Of a stretch of 64,000 bases of DNA, positions 1 through 13,700 are shown in pieces. Location: contig CM022665.1 in the NCBI GenBank assembly GCA_012295275.1, positions 15,689,476-15,753,475 of the forward strand. Reading direction: 5' to 3'. Source of the DNA: Chrysomallon squamiferum. Lineage: Eukaryota; Mollusca; Gastropoda; Neomphalida; Peltospiridae. Numbering within the stretch: the stretch's first letter is position 1; every line of letters begins with the position of its first letter. The position numbers were made by a program, and so were the translations under genes. The notes under the pieces are model-generated. The model did no database searches and was not told the DNA's origin. It saw only the letters and a program-made list of their open reading frames with translations.

Positions 1-463
1 TTAAAAAATTAAAAACAGATTAAAACATACCCGTTATGTTACTAACAAAATAGCCTAAATATATTATGGACTCGTCAAAGTAATTTTTATTATTATAGAA
101 ACCAATCTTTTCTAAAAATAAATTATGACCATAACATACTAAGCTAAGACAATAATAATAAAGTATAACCATAATATATTTTTGTTAGTAATAAATATAA
201 CTGTACCATGCCTTCCTAATAATAAATTATGACATAAATACACCAGACTAAAAATAAAATATAATATAAATATAAATTTCCTGAAAATAAAGTACAACCA
301 TAATTTATTTGTAAGACGACTTGTAGGCTAATGTTTTTCCTTGATTGGTGATTCCATTTCATTCATTGAAATATAAAAATTTTAATCTCTTTTTATTTGT
401 TTGTTTTATTTATTTTTGTTTTATTTTATTATTTTTTTTATTTTATTTATTTGTCTGATTGTT

Positions 464-506
<43 letters not shown>

Positions 507-511
507 TTCAG
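1..511. other. Left-edge VPS13 intron
   Basis: AT-rich intronic sequence with no exon that I can support. It ends in a TTTA microsatellite (about 455-508) that directly forms the pyrimidine-rich tract and TTCAG acceptor of the first exon. Confidence 0.6.
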
Positions 512-1355
512 GGTCTGCAGGAGAGTACATGGAGATGCTGGGAACCAGTTCTGACACAGATCTAGTTTCTGTCTTGTACAGACATGTAATTATACTTTAT
601 TTATTTTCTAACTTTACGTAGTAACTAACCAAAATGTTGTATATGTATCAGTACATTTGTTTATGTATTTTAATAATAATAATAATATTTATAGTCAGTA
701 TTTTATAATGTTGAAGTGTTACTGAACATTAATTTGTTCTGTCATTTATTCATTCATTCTTTCTGTTATTTGTTAATTCTTTTTATTTATTCATTCTTTC
801 TTTCTTTTCAATCTTTAATCATTCCTTCATTTTTATTCTTCATTTCTTTATTCACTAACAAGTTACTTTTTTTCCTTTTCCTTCTTTCCTCCTTTTTTCA
901 TTCATTTATTCATTTTTCTCTCTTTAATTCATTCTTTCTTTCATTATTTTATTCATTTATTCACCAATCCATCTTTTCTTTTTCTTTCCTTGTTAATTTA
1001 TTTCATTTGTTTGTTGACTCACTAATCAGTTTATTCTTTCTTTTGTTATTTCATTCATTAATGCACTTATTCATTTATTATTATTACATTTTCAGGTGAG
1101 ACCAGAATGCCCAGACTTCGACAAGGGCTATGGAAGTATAGAACATGCCATTCTACTCAAGTTTAGCCACATGTCAGCTCTCTTTGACCAGGCCAGTTTG
1201 ATCTATCTCAACACCTTCCTACAGAGCATGTTCTCCAGGTAAATTATTTACCCCTAGTTTAAATTTAGTTAAATAATTACAAAAATAGCTTACTGATACA
1301 TACATACATATACACACACATATGCCTGTATGTATGTATGTATGTATGTATGTAT

Positions 1356-1401
<46 letters not shown>

Positions 1402-2044
1402 AATAAGGAATTATTAGAGTCTTTATTTTTAATCAATTAATTTATTTATTTATTTAGAAAGAGATGCAGAGATATTTTTAAAAACCATTTGAAGAGTTTA
1501 TTATAATTTCTTTATATATTTATTTTTTAAACTGTGATTTAATTCTTTATTTATTTTAACATTTTCTTTCCTTTTCTGTATTTATTATTTGTTTTTAAAT
1601 TATAATTATTATTTTAAAACCAATGTATGAACACATGTGAATGCATGAACACGAAGAAAATCAGTTATGATAGCAATTTTGCTTGCTAAACATAAAGAGA
1701 GGTACAAATAAATTATTCAAATTTTAAATAGTTGAAGTTTTAAAAAGTAAAATTGTTGTGTTATATTTCAGTGTACAGAACATGGACATGAAAACTAGTA
1801 CAAGTACAGTGACTTCAGAGCTCATACACAAAGACAGACCATCACTGACAGAGAGACTGACGTCAATCACAGATGAAGGTAAGTCATACTTCTTTTTTAT
1901 TTATAAAATAGAATTTAATAAAATTAAATAAGTAAATAAGTAAGTAAGCAAGTAAATAGTTTAGTGATGATAAAAAGACTGATATCATTCACTGACAAAA
2001 AGATATGCAGATTTCTGTTTTATTTAGGATACGAAATAAACTAA

Positions 2045-2085
<41 letters not shown>

Positions 2086-4737
2086 ATCTCTCTCTCTCTC
2101 TCTCTCTCAGTCTTTTTCACATTAATTACATTCTTTATTTCATCAAAATTCTATATTTTGAGTCACAAATAATTAATATTTCCTAATTTTAGTGGATAAC
2201 CTGCCACCAAGAAGCATAAAAATGAATCTTGTAGCTCAGCTGGAGAATTTCAGTGTCAGACTGTGTGATTCTGAAAACAACTTTGCTCTCATTGATGTCA
2301 GAGGTTTGTTTAATAATTGTAGTATTGTATTTATATTTATTTAGGTGAATGAATATATATATATATATATATATATATAATGACTGAAAATTTCAGAAAA
2401 TATGTTTAATGTCTGATTCACTCAGGAAACTGACAATGCAATGTGTGTGTGAGTGTGTGCATGGATGCGTGTTTGTGTGTGTGTGAACATGTATGAGTGT
2501 GTATGACATTTAAAAATTGTTTCTCTTAAAATAATTTCTTGTTTGCGCAATTATATATTTTATTATGGATTATGTTTTCACACCATTACTTAATACATGT
2601 CCAGAGACATTCTGGGTTATGTATTGAACTTAATAATTGTATTTGAAACAATTTCAGGTTTTCAAGGACATGTTTTGGTCAAAGGAACAAAAACCACTGT
2701 CAGATGTCGTTTGAAGGATCTCTCTGTACAGGACTGTTCTGTTGGTGCAATATACCCTAAAGTACTAACTTGTTTCTTTATGTTATAAGCTAATTATGAT
2801 TGTTATTATTATTATTATTTTATCTTATTGATATCATTATTATGGTTTTTTATATGTATTATATTTGCATTATTGATAATTATTTTTGTTAAGTATTATT
2901 TATTATTATTATTTTGTTGTTAATATTTTATATATTTTAATATTAATTATTATTATTATTGTTATTATCATTATTATTAATCATTTAATATTGTTTTTCA
3001 TTATAATTAATTAATTGTTATTATTTTATTAATATTCTTTTAAAAATGATGTAATTTTGAAATACTCATTTTCACAGGTATTTGTTTTACTTATAAATTC
3101 TGTATAACCAGTTACTATATTGTAATTATTATTATTTGAAATTAATATAGTTACTATGGTAGAAATATTTTTACTTTTGAATTATATATAACTGGTTTTA
3201 TTTGCAGCAGTTATGAGGAGATGTAATTACTGGCATTAATTTTACTTACAAATTTAAAATTTAGTAATTAAAAGATTATAATAGTTAGAAATACTGAAAC
3301 TGTGGTCAATCACTTCTAGGAATAATGCATGAATAAAACAAGTTATCTGTTCTCTGTATATGTAACTGTGGGAAAACTACTGTATCATCATCATCATCAT
3401 CATCATCATTATTATTATTATTTATTTTTTTTTTGTTGACATTTTATATTTTTATTAGGGTTTCTTTTGTATTGTTATTAATTAAAAGTTTATGATTTCT
3501 ATTTTTATTTCAGATTTTGATGATTGAAGATGACAACTGCTTTGATTTGAAGGTAACAGATTTAATATTTATTTTACAATTATCAAAATATTAAAATGTA
3601 AATATCTGATCATATATTATATTAATATAGATTCTACATCAAATGTATGCTAATTATTAATACAGTATCTATATTATTGTTGTTAAAATCTTTGAACACT
3701 AATTATTTAATTATATATCTATTTTATTTTTTATGTGTTTTGTGTTTACTAATTATGACTTTTTAGAATAATTGTTAATGATATATATATATAAAATATT
3801 TGATAATTTTTTGGCTATTGCCAAATATCCATCAGTCAGTACTGCACAAAAACACCCCAAAAATCTCACCCAAAAATAACTTTCAATGCTTTTAATGGTA
3901 AAATTTCAGCATAGTTCATGTATTTATCTTTGTATCAAAATTATTTTCAGGGAGTTTTGTGAAAATGTACTCTCATCAGTGATATAATATTTAAAAAGCT
4001 AATACCCAAATTTTAAAACATTTCTTAATTATTGATATTAATTTCATTTTAATTGTAACCATTACTATTCCCTTAATCCATTAAATTTTATTGTTACTTA
4101 TAATGTTATTAATTAAATATATTTTCTTCTGTTTTTATTATTATATTTTAAACTTTTTTTCCAGTTTGTAAAATTCAACAAATCATCAGACATTCACACT
4201 GACAACAAACAGAAATCTCAGGCTTTGGACTACAGCATTCGGCTTCGAGTGGGGCAACTACAGATGGTTTACCTCAGCAAGTTTTACTGGGAACTTATTG
4301 TAAGGAGAACAGTTGTTTGAACAAATTCCTTTTCTTATATACTCATTGCAAGTAGAAGAGCTTTTATTGGAAAATTGTTATATGGATTATTATTTTTACT
4401 GAGAACTCATTATAAAAATAGTTCGTTTTCTTTTTTTCCACCATAAAATATACAGCATGCAAAGTGCATATTAATAAACAAATATAAATAAAATAATGAA
4501 TTTTAGGTAAATGTTTGCTTTTTTTTTTTTTTTTTTGCCAAAATATTGTGAGGATAATATAGCAAATTTTACTCAATTCTTCATTTTAGATTGACATTTT
4601 GAGGGGGGTTCTGGTTTAAATGAAAAAAATATAAAATTGATATGTTGTTTTTATTATAGAGATTCTTTGAGCCATTTATCAACAGTGAAATGACTGAGGC
4701 TGCCAGAGTTGCAGCTGTGGAAACCATGACACGTCAG
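512..4737 (+). CDS. VPS13 exons 1-8 of window: N-terminal part of the lipid-groove rod
   Basis: Exons are 512-585, 1096-1238, 1772-1878, 2193-2303, 2658-2761, 3514-3552, 4165-4299 and 4660-4737. The first starts with two bases of a split codon, so at least one exon precedes the window. They encode fragment residues 1-263. Visible pieces include [57 protein letters not shown], the short 13-codon exon [31 protein letters not shown] and [20 protein letters not shown]. The last is a recognisable VPS13 signature just before the conserved block of exon 9. Alternating polar and hydrophobic strands fit the repeating beta-groove rod. Every acceptor has a T-rich tract before AG. Confidence 0.92.
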
Positions 4738-7700
4738 GTGTGTGTAACAACACATGTATTTCTCTAATTATGTTTTATGATAACTGTATTATTTATTTTC
4801 AGCTACAGTATTAGCCATTTTGATGTATCTTTACTAATAAGGAATATTTTTCTAAAATGGATAAGAAGTGTCCCAGTGTACCCTGGTCTCCCCTACCATT
4901 CAGTCCAGTGCCCCATTACTCATAATTCTTTTCTGACTTTGAGAATGTGCATTTACAATTATTCCGTGTTGTTAAAAGAAAAAATGTAATGGATTTTCAC
5001 TGAGAGCTTCATGTTTAAACAATAATGAAAACATAATATTTGGGCTTCTAGTGATATCATTAAAAACACTTAATTTTATTTTAAGCAAGAAACATCAAAA
5101 CTAATAAATTGTATTACCCTTTAAGATAAAAAAAAAGAGTAAAAAAACCAAACAAAAAAAATCAGAATAATAACTAACAGTATTTCAAAAATAATAAATA
5201 ATAAATAACAAAAAAACAAATACCCCCCCAAGAAACCCCCAAACAAATTATTGATTTTAATATTTCTAGATAAATCACATTTCCAAATTTGAATTAATTT
5301 TTGTTACCCAGTATGATGACATCAAGACACAAAACATCCGCATCAGTCTGAACGTTGACCTTCGTGCACCAACCATTCTGATCCCACAGCATTCTAAATC
5401 AACAGAGATGTTTCTTCTCAATCTCGGTGACTTGGCGATCAAAAACTATTTCCATTTTTCGGATGTTCCACCCGACATGAAACAAGAATGGAACCACATC
5501 TACATGAACTTGAGTCATGTTCAGATGAACAGGTTTGTGTAATATCTCTTTACATAACGTTGACTTGTATCTTGATTTCCTTTATGCTAGGCAGCAAATT
5601 TTCAATGGATGGAAAATATTAATTTATATATATGTATGTATGTATATATATATTGTATTTTAATGTTGTCTTTATTGTAAGTATTTATTTTTGGAATGTA
5701 ATATGTGACTTTACAGGCATAAAATTCATAGAATATTTTTCTGCTTAAATTATTATTATCATCTTCATCATCGTCATCATTATTATTATTTTGTTATTTT
5801 TATTATTATTACTATTATTTTGTTATGAATTATAATTACTGATGTTGTTATATTTTAAATGAGTAATTTCTGTTATTTTTTTATTATGTTAGGAATGTGA
5901 AAATTACAATTATTTTAAAAATGCTTTTATGTTGATATTATTTATAAGATATTAACATTATTGAAATGTAAGTAATTTATATAAATATTACTACTAACTG
6001 ATGTAAATAGTTAATATCAGTATTACTGTTAACAGATGTAAATAATTTATATTAATATTACTGACAGATGTAAATTATTTATATTAAGATTACTACTGAC
6101 TGATGTAAATAATTTATATTAATATTGTTATTGAGATGTAAATACTTTATATACATATTATCTATTAACTGATATAAATAATTTATATTAATATTATTAT
6201 TATTAACTGGTGAAAGTTAGCTAACACCAATATTGTTACTATTTGGGTTAAAAATGTAAAATGTATTTTCTATGTCTGATAATGTTTCAGAGTCAGTCTG
6301 TGTCTAGCAGATGAGGTTGTCACTGTCCTTCACAATGTCATTGAACCAATCAGTTTCAAAGCTGATGTCCAGATGGCACTGAAGCCTGTTGTGTCTGATG
6401 TCAAACTAGACATCTCAGGACATCTGAACAAGATAAAGGTGTGTGGTCATTTTTATACAAAATAAAATTTGGCACATAAAACTGTTCATGATTCTATAAC
6501 ACTGTAATGTTCTACACAGTTATTTTGAACTAGCTTTATTGACAGTGACAGGTTATCAGATCAAATCTTGGGAAGGACATAAATATATATTTTATATTTA
6601 ACAATGCCACATGACTAGAATATAAAATTTCATAGTATGTGCTATCATTAATGAAACAAAAAGCAAAAAAAAAAAAAAACAACCCAAAAACCACACAAAA
6701 AACAAATCAAAAACATTCTTGCAAATTAGCACAGCTTACAAAATAGTTTACTCAATTTTAACTGTTTTTTATATATATATATATAAAATAATAATAATAA
6801 TAATAATAATAATTATTATTATTATTTACAACAATTAATAGTAATATTTATATAAATTATTTACATGAAATAAGATTAACAGAGATTATTTACATCTCAA
6901 TAATAATATTATTAATATCTTGTAAATAAAATCAACATAAATTACTTAAAATTTATATATATATATATATATATGTTATTAGGATAAAATTTCTGTCTTT
7001 GTAATGGATGATATTCAGTAGTGCTGTGTTTGTTTTTGTTTCAGCTGAATATTGTTTCTAAAGATCTTCAGCTGTTGTTGGCCATTTTAAGAGAAAACCT
7101 AACAGAAGGTGCACCACAGCATACATCAGGTCAAATATTTCTTAATTTTATCTCTATTTTTTTTTCATTTTATAAATGGAACATTATAAAATGTTCTGAT
7201 ATTGCCATAGTTTTGAAAATAATAATAATGACAACAACAACAACAACAACAATAATAGTAATGCAATAATAACAGCAATAATAATTATAGTAATAATAAT
7301 AATAAATATAACAACAAATGAAATTAAAAAATAACAACATCAAGAAATAAATAAAGATAATAAATAATGAGATTTTTAAGAAATATATATTTTTTTGTTT
7401 TCTTTAAAATCTGTTAAAACATAATTTTGAAATTATAATAATTAATAATAAAGTAATAAATTATTATTATTATTATTATTATCATTACTTAATAAATGAA
7501 GCATTCTAACATAACTCTATTATTCATCCCCATCATAATCATCTTTTCCTATTTATATATTATTTTATTAAAACAGGAATCTATGAATCTCCAACAATGC
7601 AGCAGATAATTCCACAGATCAGTTTGGATGCTGCGACACCAATCAGCGACACAAAACACAGCCTGGAGGACATGGGAGAGAAGTCATCTGTCAGTGTTCT

Positions 7701-10700
7701 CTTTAGACTGGAGGGCGTTTCAGCAACACTCTTTGAACAGAGCTGTCCAGAAGAAGTAAGTCTCAAAATTAAATAAGTATGTCTCAAAATTAAATAGTCC
7801 CAAAATTAAATAAGGAAATCTCACAATTAAATAAATAGCCATTGAATAAAAATGTCAAAAGCGATACATTTCGTATATAACAAAAGGGATATGATATATG
7901 TAATGAATGATATTTTACAGGGATCTATCAAAGGCAGTCTGTGTCACATGGAGATAGAGAAACTAAGTCTGAATATTATAAGTCACAGTGATGGGGACAT
8001 CAAGTCAAATTTTGCTCTCCAGTCTGTCACAATTGATGACAGCAGACCTGATAGTGATTTGGCAGTGAAAAGGTAAAATACAAAACTGTGCATGTGCATG
8101 TGTGTGTGTGTGTGTGTGTGTCATTTGTGCATTTGTTTGGGTAGATGCATGTTGATGTGTGTTGTCTTGTGTGGGTGTGTGTGTATGTATGTTTGTGTGA
8201 GTGCTGTTATTTGTGTATTTGTTTGGGTATACGCATGTAAGTGTCTGTTGTGTGTGGGTGTATCTGTATGTTTCACTAAATGTAAATAGTGTGTATGTCA
8301 GGGAAAGAGAGAGAGAAGAAATAATTATTTTGTTAATGTTTCTTTCAGAATTTTGTACTGTTCCAGCAAAAAATCTAAGAAGGATGATCTTCCTCTAATG
8401 TCCCTCATTTACAAAATTAGTAGTGATGGCAACCAGAAAGGTAGGTGACTCTATTTTTGAAACAAAATTAAAATTTATTAAATTAATAAATATTTTTTTA
8501 TTATTTGAATGTTTTCATATGACCTCTCTGGTATTTTTAATTTAAAAAAAAAAAAAAGTATTTTTGAATTTTTTGTAAGTTATATGGATTATACTAAGAA
8601 CAGTAAAATTTAACAGTATCTTTATAATTTCATTTCCAGTATTTCATTCTCAGTGAAGTCACTATATTTTCAGGTGTTAGAGTATTTTATTTATTTATTT
8701 TTATTTTTGTATTTATTTATTTATTTATTTTTTTATTTATGTTTGTTTGTTTATTTATTTATTTGTTTGTGTTTCAGCTGACCTGATGCTAGAGAAACTT
8801 CGACTCAACATCCATGTACCTTACTTACTGGTATTGTGGAAATTCTTCCAAGAAGTCTTAAGTGAGTCTGGGGACCTCGACCGCTACTCCATGATATCAT
8901 CAACTGCATCAGCCCCTGCACCAGAACGCACGACACTGCCACAGACATCCATAAACATCTATGGGACTTTCAAACAACCAGAGATTGTTCTGTTTGCTGA
9001 TCCAACAAAGATTCACAGTCGAGTTGTAGTTCTTTATGTGAGGATTATTTGACAGAGATTTTTGTCATCATCTGAATGTTTATATAGTTTTCTTCAGACT
9101 GTCAAATTATTATTAGTTTTTAAGATATTTCTTCTTTCCATCTTTATTATTAGTCCATCAAAACATTTATTCAGATAATTTCTTAACTAATTCCTCCATC
9201 CATCTGTCCCTTTGTCTATCCATCCATCCATATATCCTTGTCCATCTGTCCATCCGTCTATCTATATGTCTGTTTCTCCATCAGTCTGTCCCTTTATCCA
9301 TTTATCCATCCACACATCCATATATTCATACCTCCTTAGATTTTATCATCTAATAATTTTTGGTTAATACATCTTTCTATCCTTATATTCTTACAGTATC
9401 TATTCATGTATCCTTTATAATTTGTTTTTTAATATCTTTTTTACTTTTAATAGTTTAAAAAAAACAAATTGTTTTAACTTAATATCATTCAGCATTAATA
9501 TCCGTATCCTTTCAGTTCTGGTCTGAAAAAAAAAATATTATAATTAATGTGCTCTATAATATCCTTTTTTTTTTTTTTTTTCATATTCTTAGGCTGATGT
9601 GGCATTTGAATACCGGACAGATCCAGAGAAACAGTATCTGTGGTCAAAACTTTCTAACTTGCAGCTTGTTTCATCCATCAACACTGGAACCAACAACTCC
9701 AGAAGTCAGGTCAGTTTTAAACATGAGTGAACGATGAATGTATGAATGACTGAATGGATAGATGAATGGATGGATGTTTGTTAGTTTATTATCATAGGTG
9801 GTACGAGGATTTGATCCCAGAGCCAGTTACTTAACCACTGTGACATGTAAAGTTAATGAAAAAAACAGAGGAGCTAATGATGACACACACACACATGTAA
9901 GTACGTGTACACATAATTTAATTTTTTTAATTTTAATGTCACAGGTTCTGTCTCCATGTGCTGTTGAACTGACTGAATCCTATCAACAGGAAAGTGGTGA
10001 GATGGACGTGTCGGTCAAACTGACCAAAATGAACATTTATCTGTCTGCGTCCATTGTCCAGCTTCTGTGGGATGTCTATTCAAGTATACAGCTGCCTGTG
10101 TCTGAAGTAAGTCATGTTAATTAACTTTAGAAATTTGTTTTTTATTGCATAGGTGTTTTTTCTGTCTGAATTTTGTATGTTTGTGTGTTTGTGTGTGTGA
10201 GTGTGTATGTTGGCAACTGTGTATTTATATGTGTGTCTGTGGGTAAATGTGGGTGGGTGGTTGTCTATGTATTTATGTGTGTGTATATTTGAAGTAAGCC
10301 GTGTTCATTAGATTTAGAAATTCTTTGCTGAGTTTATTATTTGTATAAGTGTTTTATCTGAATGTATATATGATTGTTTGTGTATATATATATGTATGTG
10401 TGTGTGTGTGTCTGTGTCATGTATGGTTTGTGTATATATATAAAAATGTATGTATGTTTGTATATATTTAAATGTGTGTGTATATATATATATATATATA
10501 TCTGTTTATTTGTGTGTATACTTATAGATATGTATATAACAATCTGTGAATGTATTTGTATGTATATATGTATATATTTTCTGAGTACTAATTTCTATTT
10601 GTATGTGTCTAGATATATATCTTTATTAAACAAAAACACACACACAGTAATTTAATGTACATTATCCATTATTTGGTTATAAATTATTTATTGTTTGAAA

Positions 10701-13700
10701 ATTAATGAATGTAAAAATGACAGATAAAATAATGTTAAATACAATTTGTATTAATAGCCTGATGTCATCAAAAATGACTCTGTCCCTAAAGAAGTCCCAA
10801 ACCTCTGGAGAGTTTCCACGGTAACGAACAGCAAGTACCTTATGGACCAAAGTAAGCTTTAGATTAGTTACCATTTAAACCAAAACAGTGAGCAAAATCT
10901 TGAAACAGATGTTTTTATGTTATCATATACAAAGGGATGAAATTAAAAGTTAGAAAAGAATTACTATATTTCAGATGTTAAGAAAACGAAACCTTATTTT
11001 CATGAGTTAGAATCTTATGTAAATATTTTAAAGCGATAATAACAAATTCATTCATAATTCTATTATTATATAATTGTTTTTCTCAGTGGACCATACTGAC
11101 TACACATCCCATCTCAAACAAACAAACAACTACATTGAGAGACTGAAGATTGACATAGAAGAACTGAATGCCATGTTTGCTGTAGAGAACTTGGATGTCC
11201 ATGTGCCAATCCTGTGTCTGAGGACATCACTGGAAGGAAGAATCAACGATTGGTCAAATAAGGTTTTTATTTTTTAAGTATTATTGTTTTAAAAATTGTC
11301 AGTCCATTAAGGTTATGATAAGTATTATTTCTAAAAATGGGTGCAGAATTATATTCTGGTTTTAATTTTTTTTTTTTTTTCAGAACATTTCTGTATCATA
11401 ATTTCAGGTTTATGATTTAAAAATAAACTTGAATTTTCACATTGTAACATTTTGTTTTAAAATGAAAGCAAAAATCAACAACTGTTTAAATAAACTTTTT
11501 ATTTCTCAGTATGATTGGATTAGTATATTAAGGATATTGTGCAGTATTCTGTTCCAAAATGGTGCTAAAATATAATTATCTAGGGTTGTCTTTTTTCTGA
11601 TTCATAACTTCAGTTTTATACTTTAATCATAAACCTATTTCATGTAATAATATTTGGATTTAAAATGGATAGAAGACTTCAGACTTACATTAAAGTAGTA
11701 ACACTATTTATCCATTTAAAAGAAAATATTTTACCTTAGATAAAAAAAATGAAAGAAAACAAAAAACAGAAAGAAAGAAATTACTGTTTTGACTCATGTT
11801 CCGTTTAACTAATTCTGAGACCATATATGTTAAGTTAATTTTGAAAAATTTAAACATAATGAAAGTAATAATGAGTTTATAGCCAAACAAATTAATTTGT
11901 TACAGCTTCATATTGAAGGAGAGTTTCACTTGGAGATGTTTTATTTCAATGAGAAGTTAGATGTCTGGGAACCACTCATTGAGCCAGTGATGGTTACGGA
12001 GGGGGTGTACAGACCATGGGAAGTTCTTATCAAGGTATTTGACTTCTATCTACCATGAAGATACATATGAGACACACAAACACATGAACACCCAAACCCC
12101 CCTCCCACACACAGAGAGGTAGACAACACAGATGCAGTAGCAGCCTTCCTGTCTATTGCCTACAAAAACACCCAAACATATTTCATCTGTATGTATACAC
12201 CTATACTGTCCAGAGCAATCTATAATAAAAAATACATGCATGCACACACTCATGCAATCACACACAGATACCCAAACCCACTTATACCACTGAGAAATAA
12301 ACCATATATATGCACTAATTGTGGTAAATACACAAATACACATTCCATTTACATATTATCTGTAGTGCGGTTTGTAGTAACACACACACCCACACACACA
12401 CATATACATGCATGCATGCACACAAGAACAATTTTTTTTTTTTTAAATTAATAATTAAAACTTTCCTCAGGTGGTGAGAACCAAAGGTTTTCCAATGGCA
12501 TGCAACTACAGTGATGGAGATCTTGATATTCCTGATGGTCTTCAGAATGAGGTCCAGAATCTGATGCACAAGGCTCGGATCAAGTCCAGCAGCTCTGAGA
12601 CGGACTCGGACACAGCTGAGGACATGACCATTATTCGCAGACGGTCACTACGCAAGTCACGTCTTAGCAGTGAGACTAGCTTTGGTATTTTTTACATGTT
12701 GCATGTTACATTAGATTTTTTTTGTTTTTATTTTGTTCCTAAGCTTCAAAAAAGAATAAGGAAATCACTGGACAAATCACTATAATATCCACCTGGGATA
12801 AAGTTTTATAAATAATTTGATGTGTGACTTAATGAGTAGATGAGAAAAAAAGGGAAAGTCTCAATCCTTTTTTAAAATATATTTTGCAAGCATTATGTAT
12901 TATTGTTAAACTTTATAGTTAGCAACAAAAGGTTGGATTCTTAGATGTGTAAGCAGTCAACAGGAAGTTCAAAATGTAAAGATAATTGGGCATTTTATTC
13001 ACACCATTATTATTATTATTATTTTTTTTTTTTATTTTTTTTTTTTATGAGTAGACATAATTAAAATGTCTGAGATTCTGCCACTGTACTGGTTATGTTA
13101 TCAATATTTTGTAACCAATAATTAAATAAATCTGTTTGTTTTACAGTTAGGTATAGCATAGTATTTTTAAATCATGTTTCTGTGAACAAATTAATGTAAT
13201 TTTTATAAAGGTTTTAGCAGAAAACTAAAAAACTAATATAATATAAAATTATCTTAATTATTAAAGAAGAAATCACACATACACTCACACACACACACAC
13301 AAGCACAAACATAAATATATACACATACATTCATATGTACATACATGCATACATTATATACATACATACCTACCTACATATGAGTTTAATACAATATTTT
13401 TTTCTCTTGGTAATAGGTTTATGTAAGAACAAAAAACAAATATTTTGACGTTTTTAGTTTGAGATTAATATGAATTTATATCTATTTTATTTATTTTATT
13501 TTATTTTTTAATTTTTAGTTTATTAAAATAAATTTTACTACATTTTAATAGAATAAATGTTGGCGAGTTAGCATGTTAGTAGATTACAGTGTTAGTTAGC
13601 ATGTTAATAGAAACTGATTTTAGATACAGCATGTTAGTAGACACTAGAATTTCCTTAGTTCTAATCCTGCTTGTTAGATCCAAGAAATGAGATAAATGCA

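Noticed and set aside
716-1099. 127-codon open frame rich in Phe and Leu
   Set aside because: Low-complexity TTCA/TTCT DNA lacking stops; it overlaps the true exon at 1096 in a different frame.
9797-9844. Functional tRNA gene on the minus strand
   Set aside because: A- and B-box-like words are too close together and no cloverleaf stems form; at best a SINE scrap.
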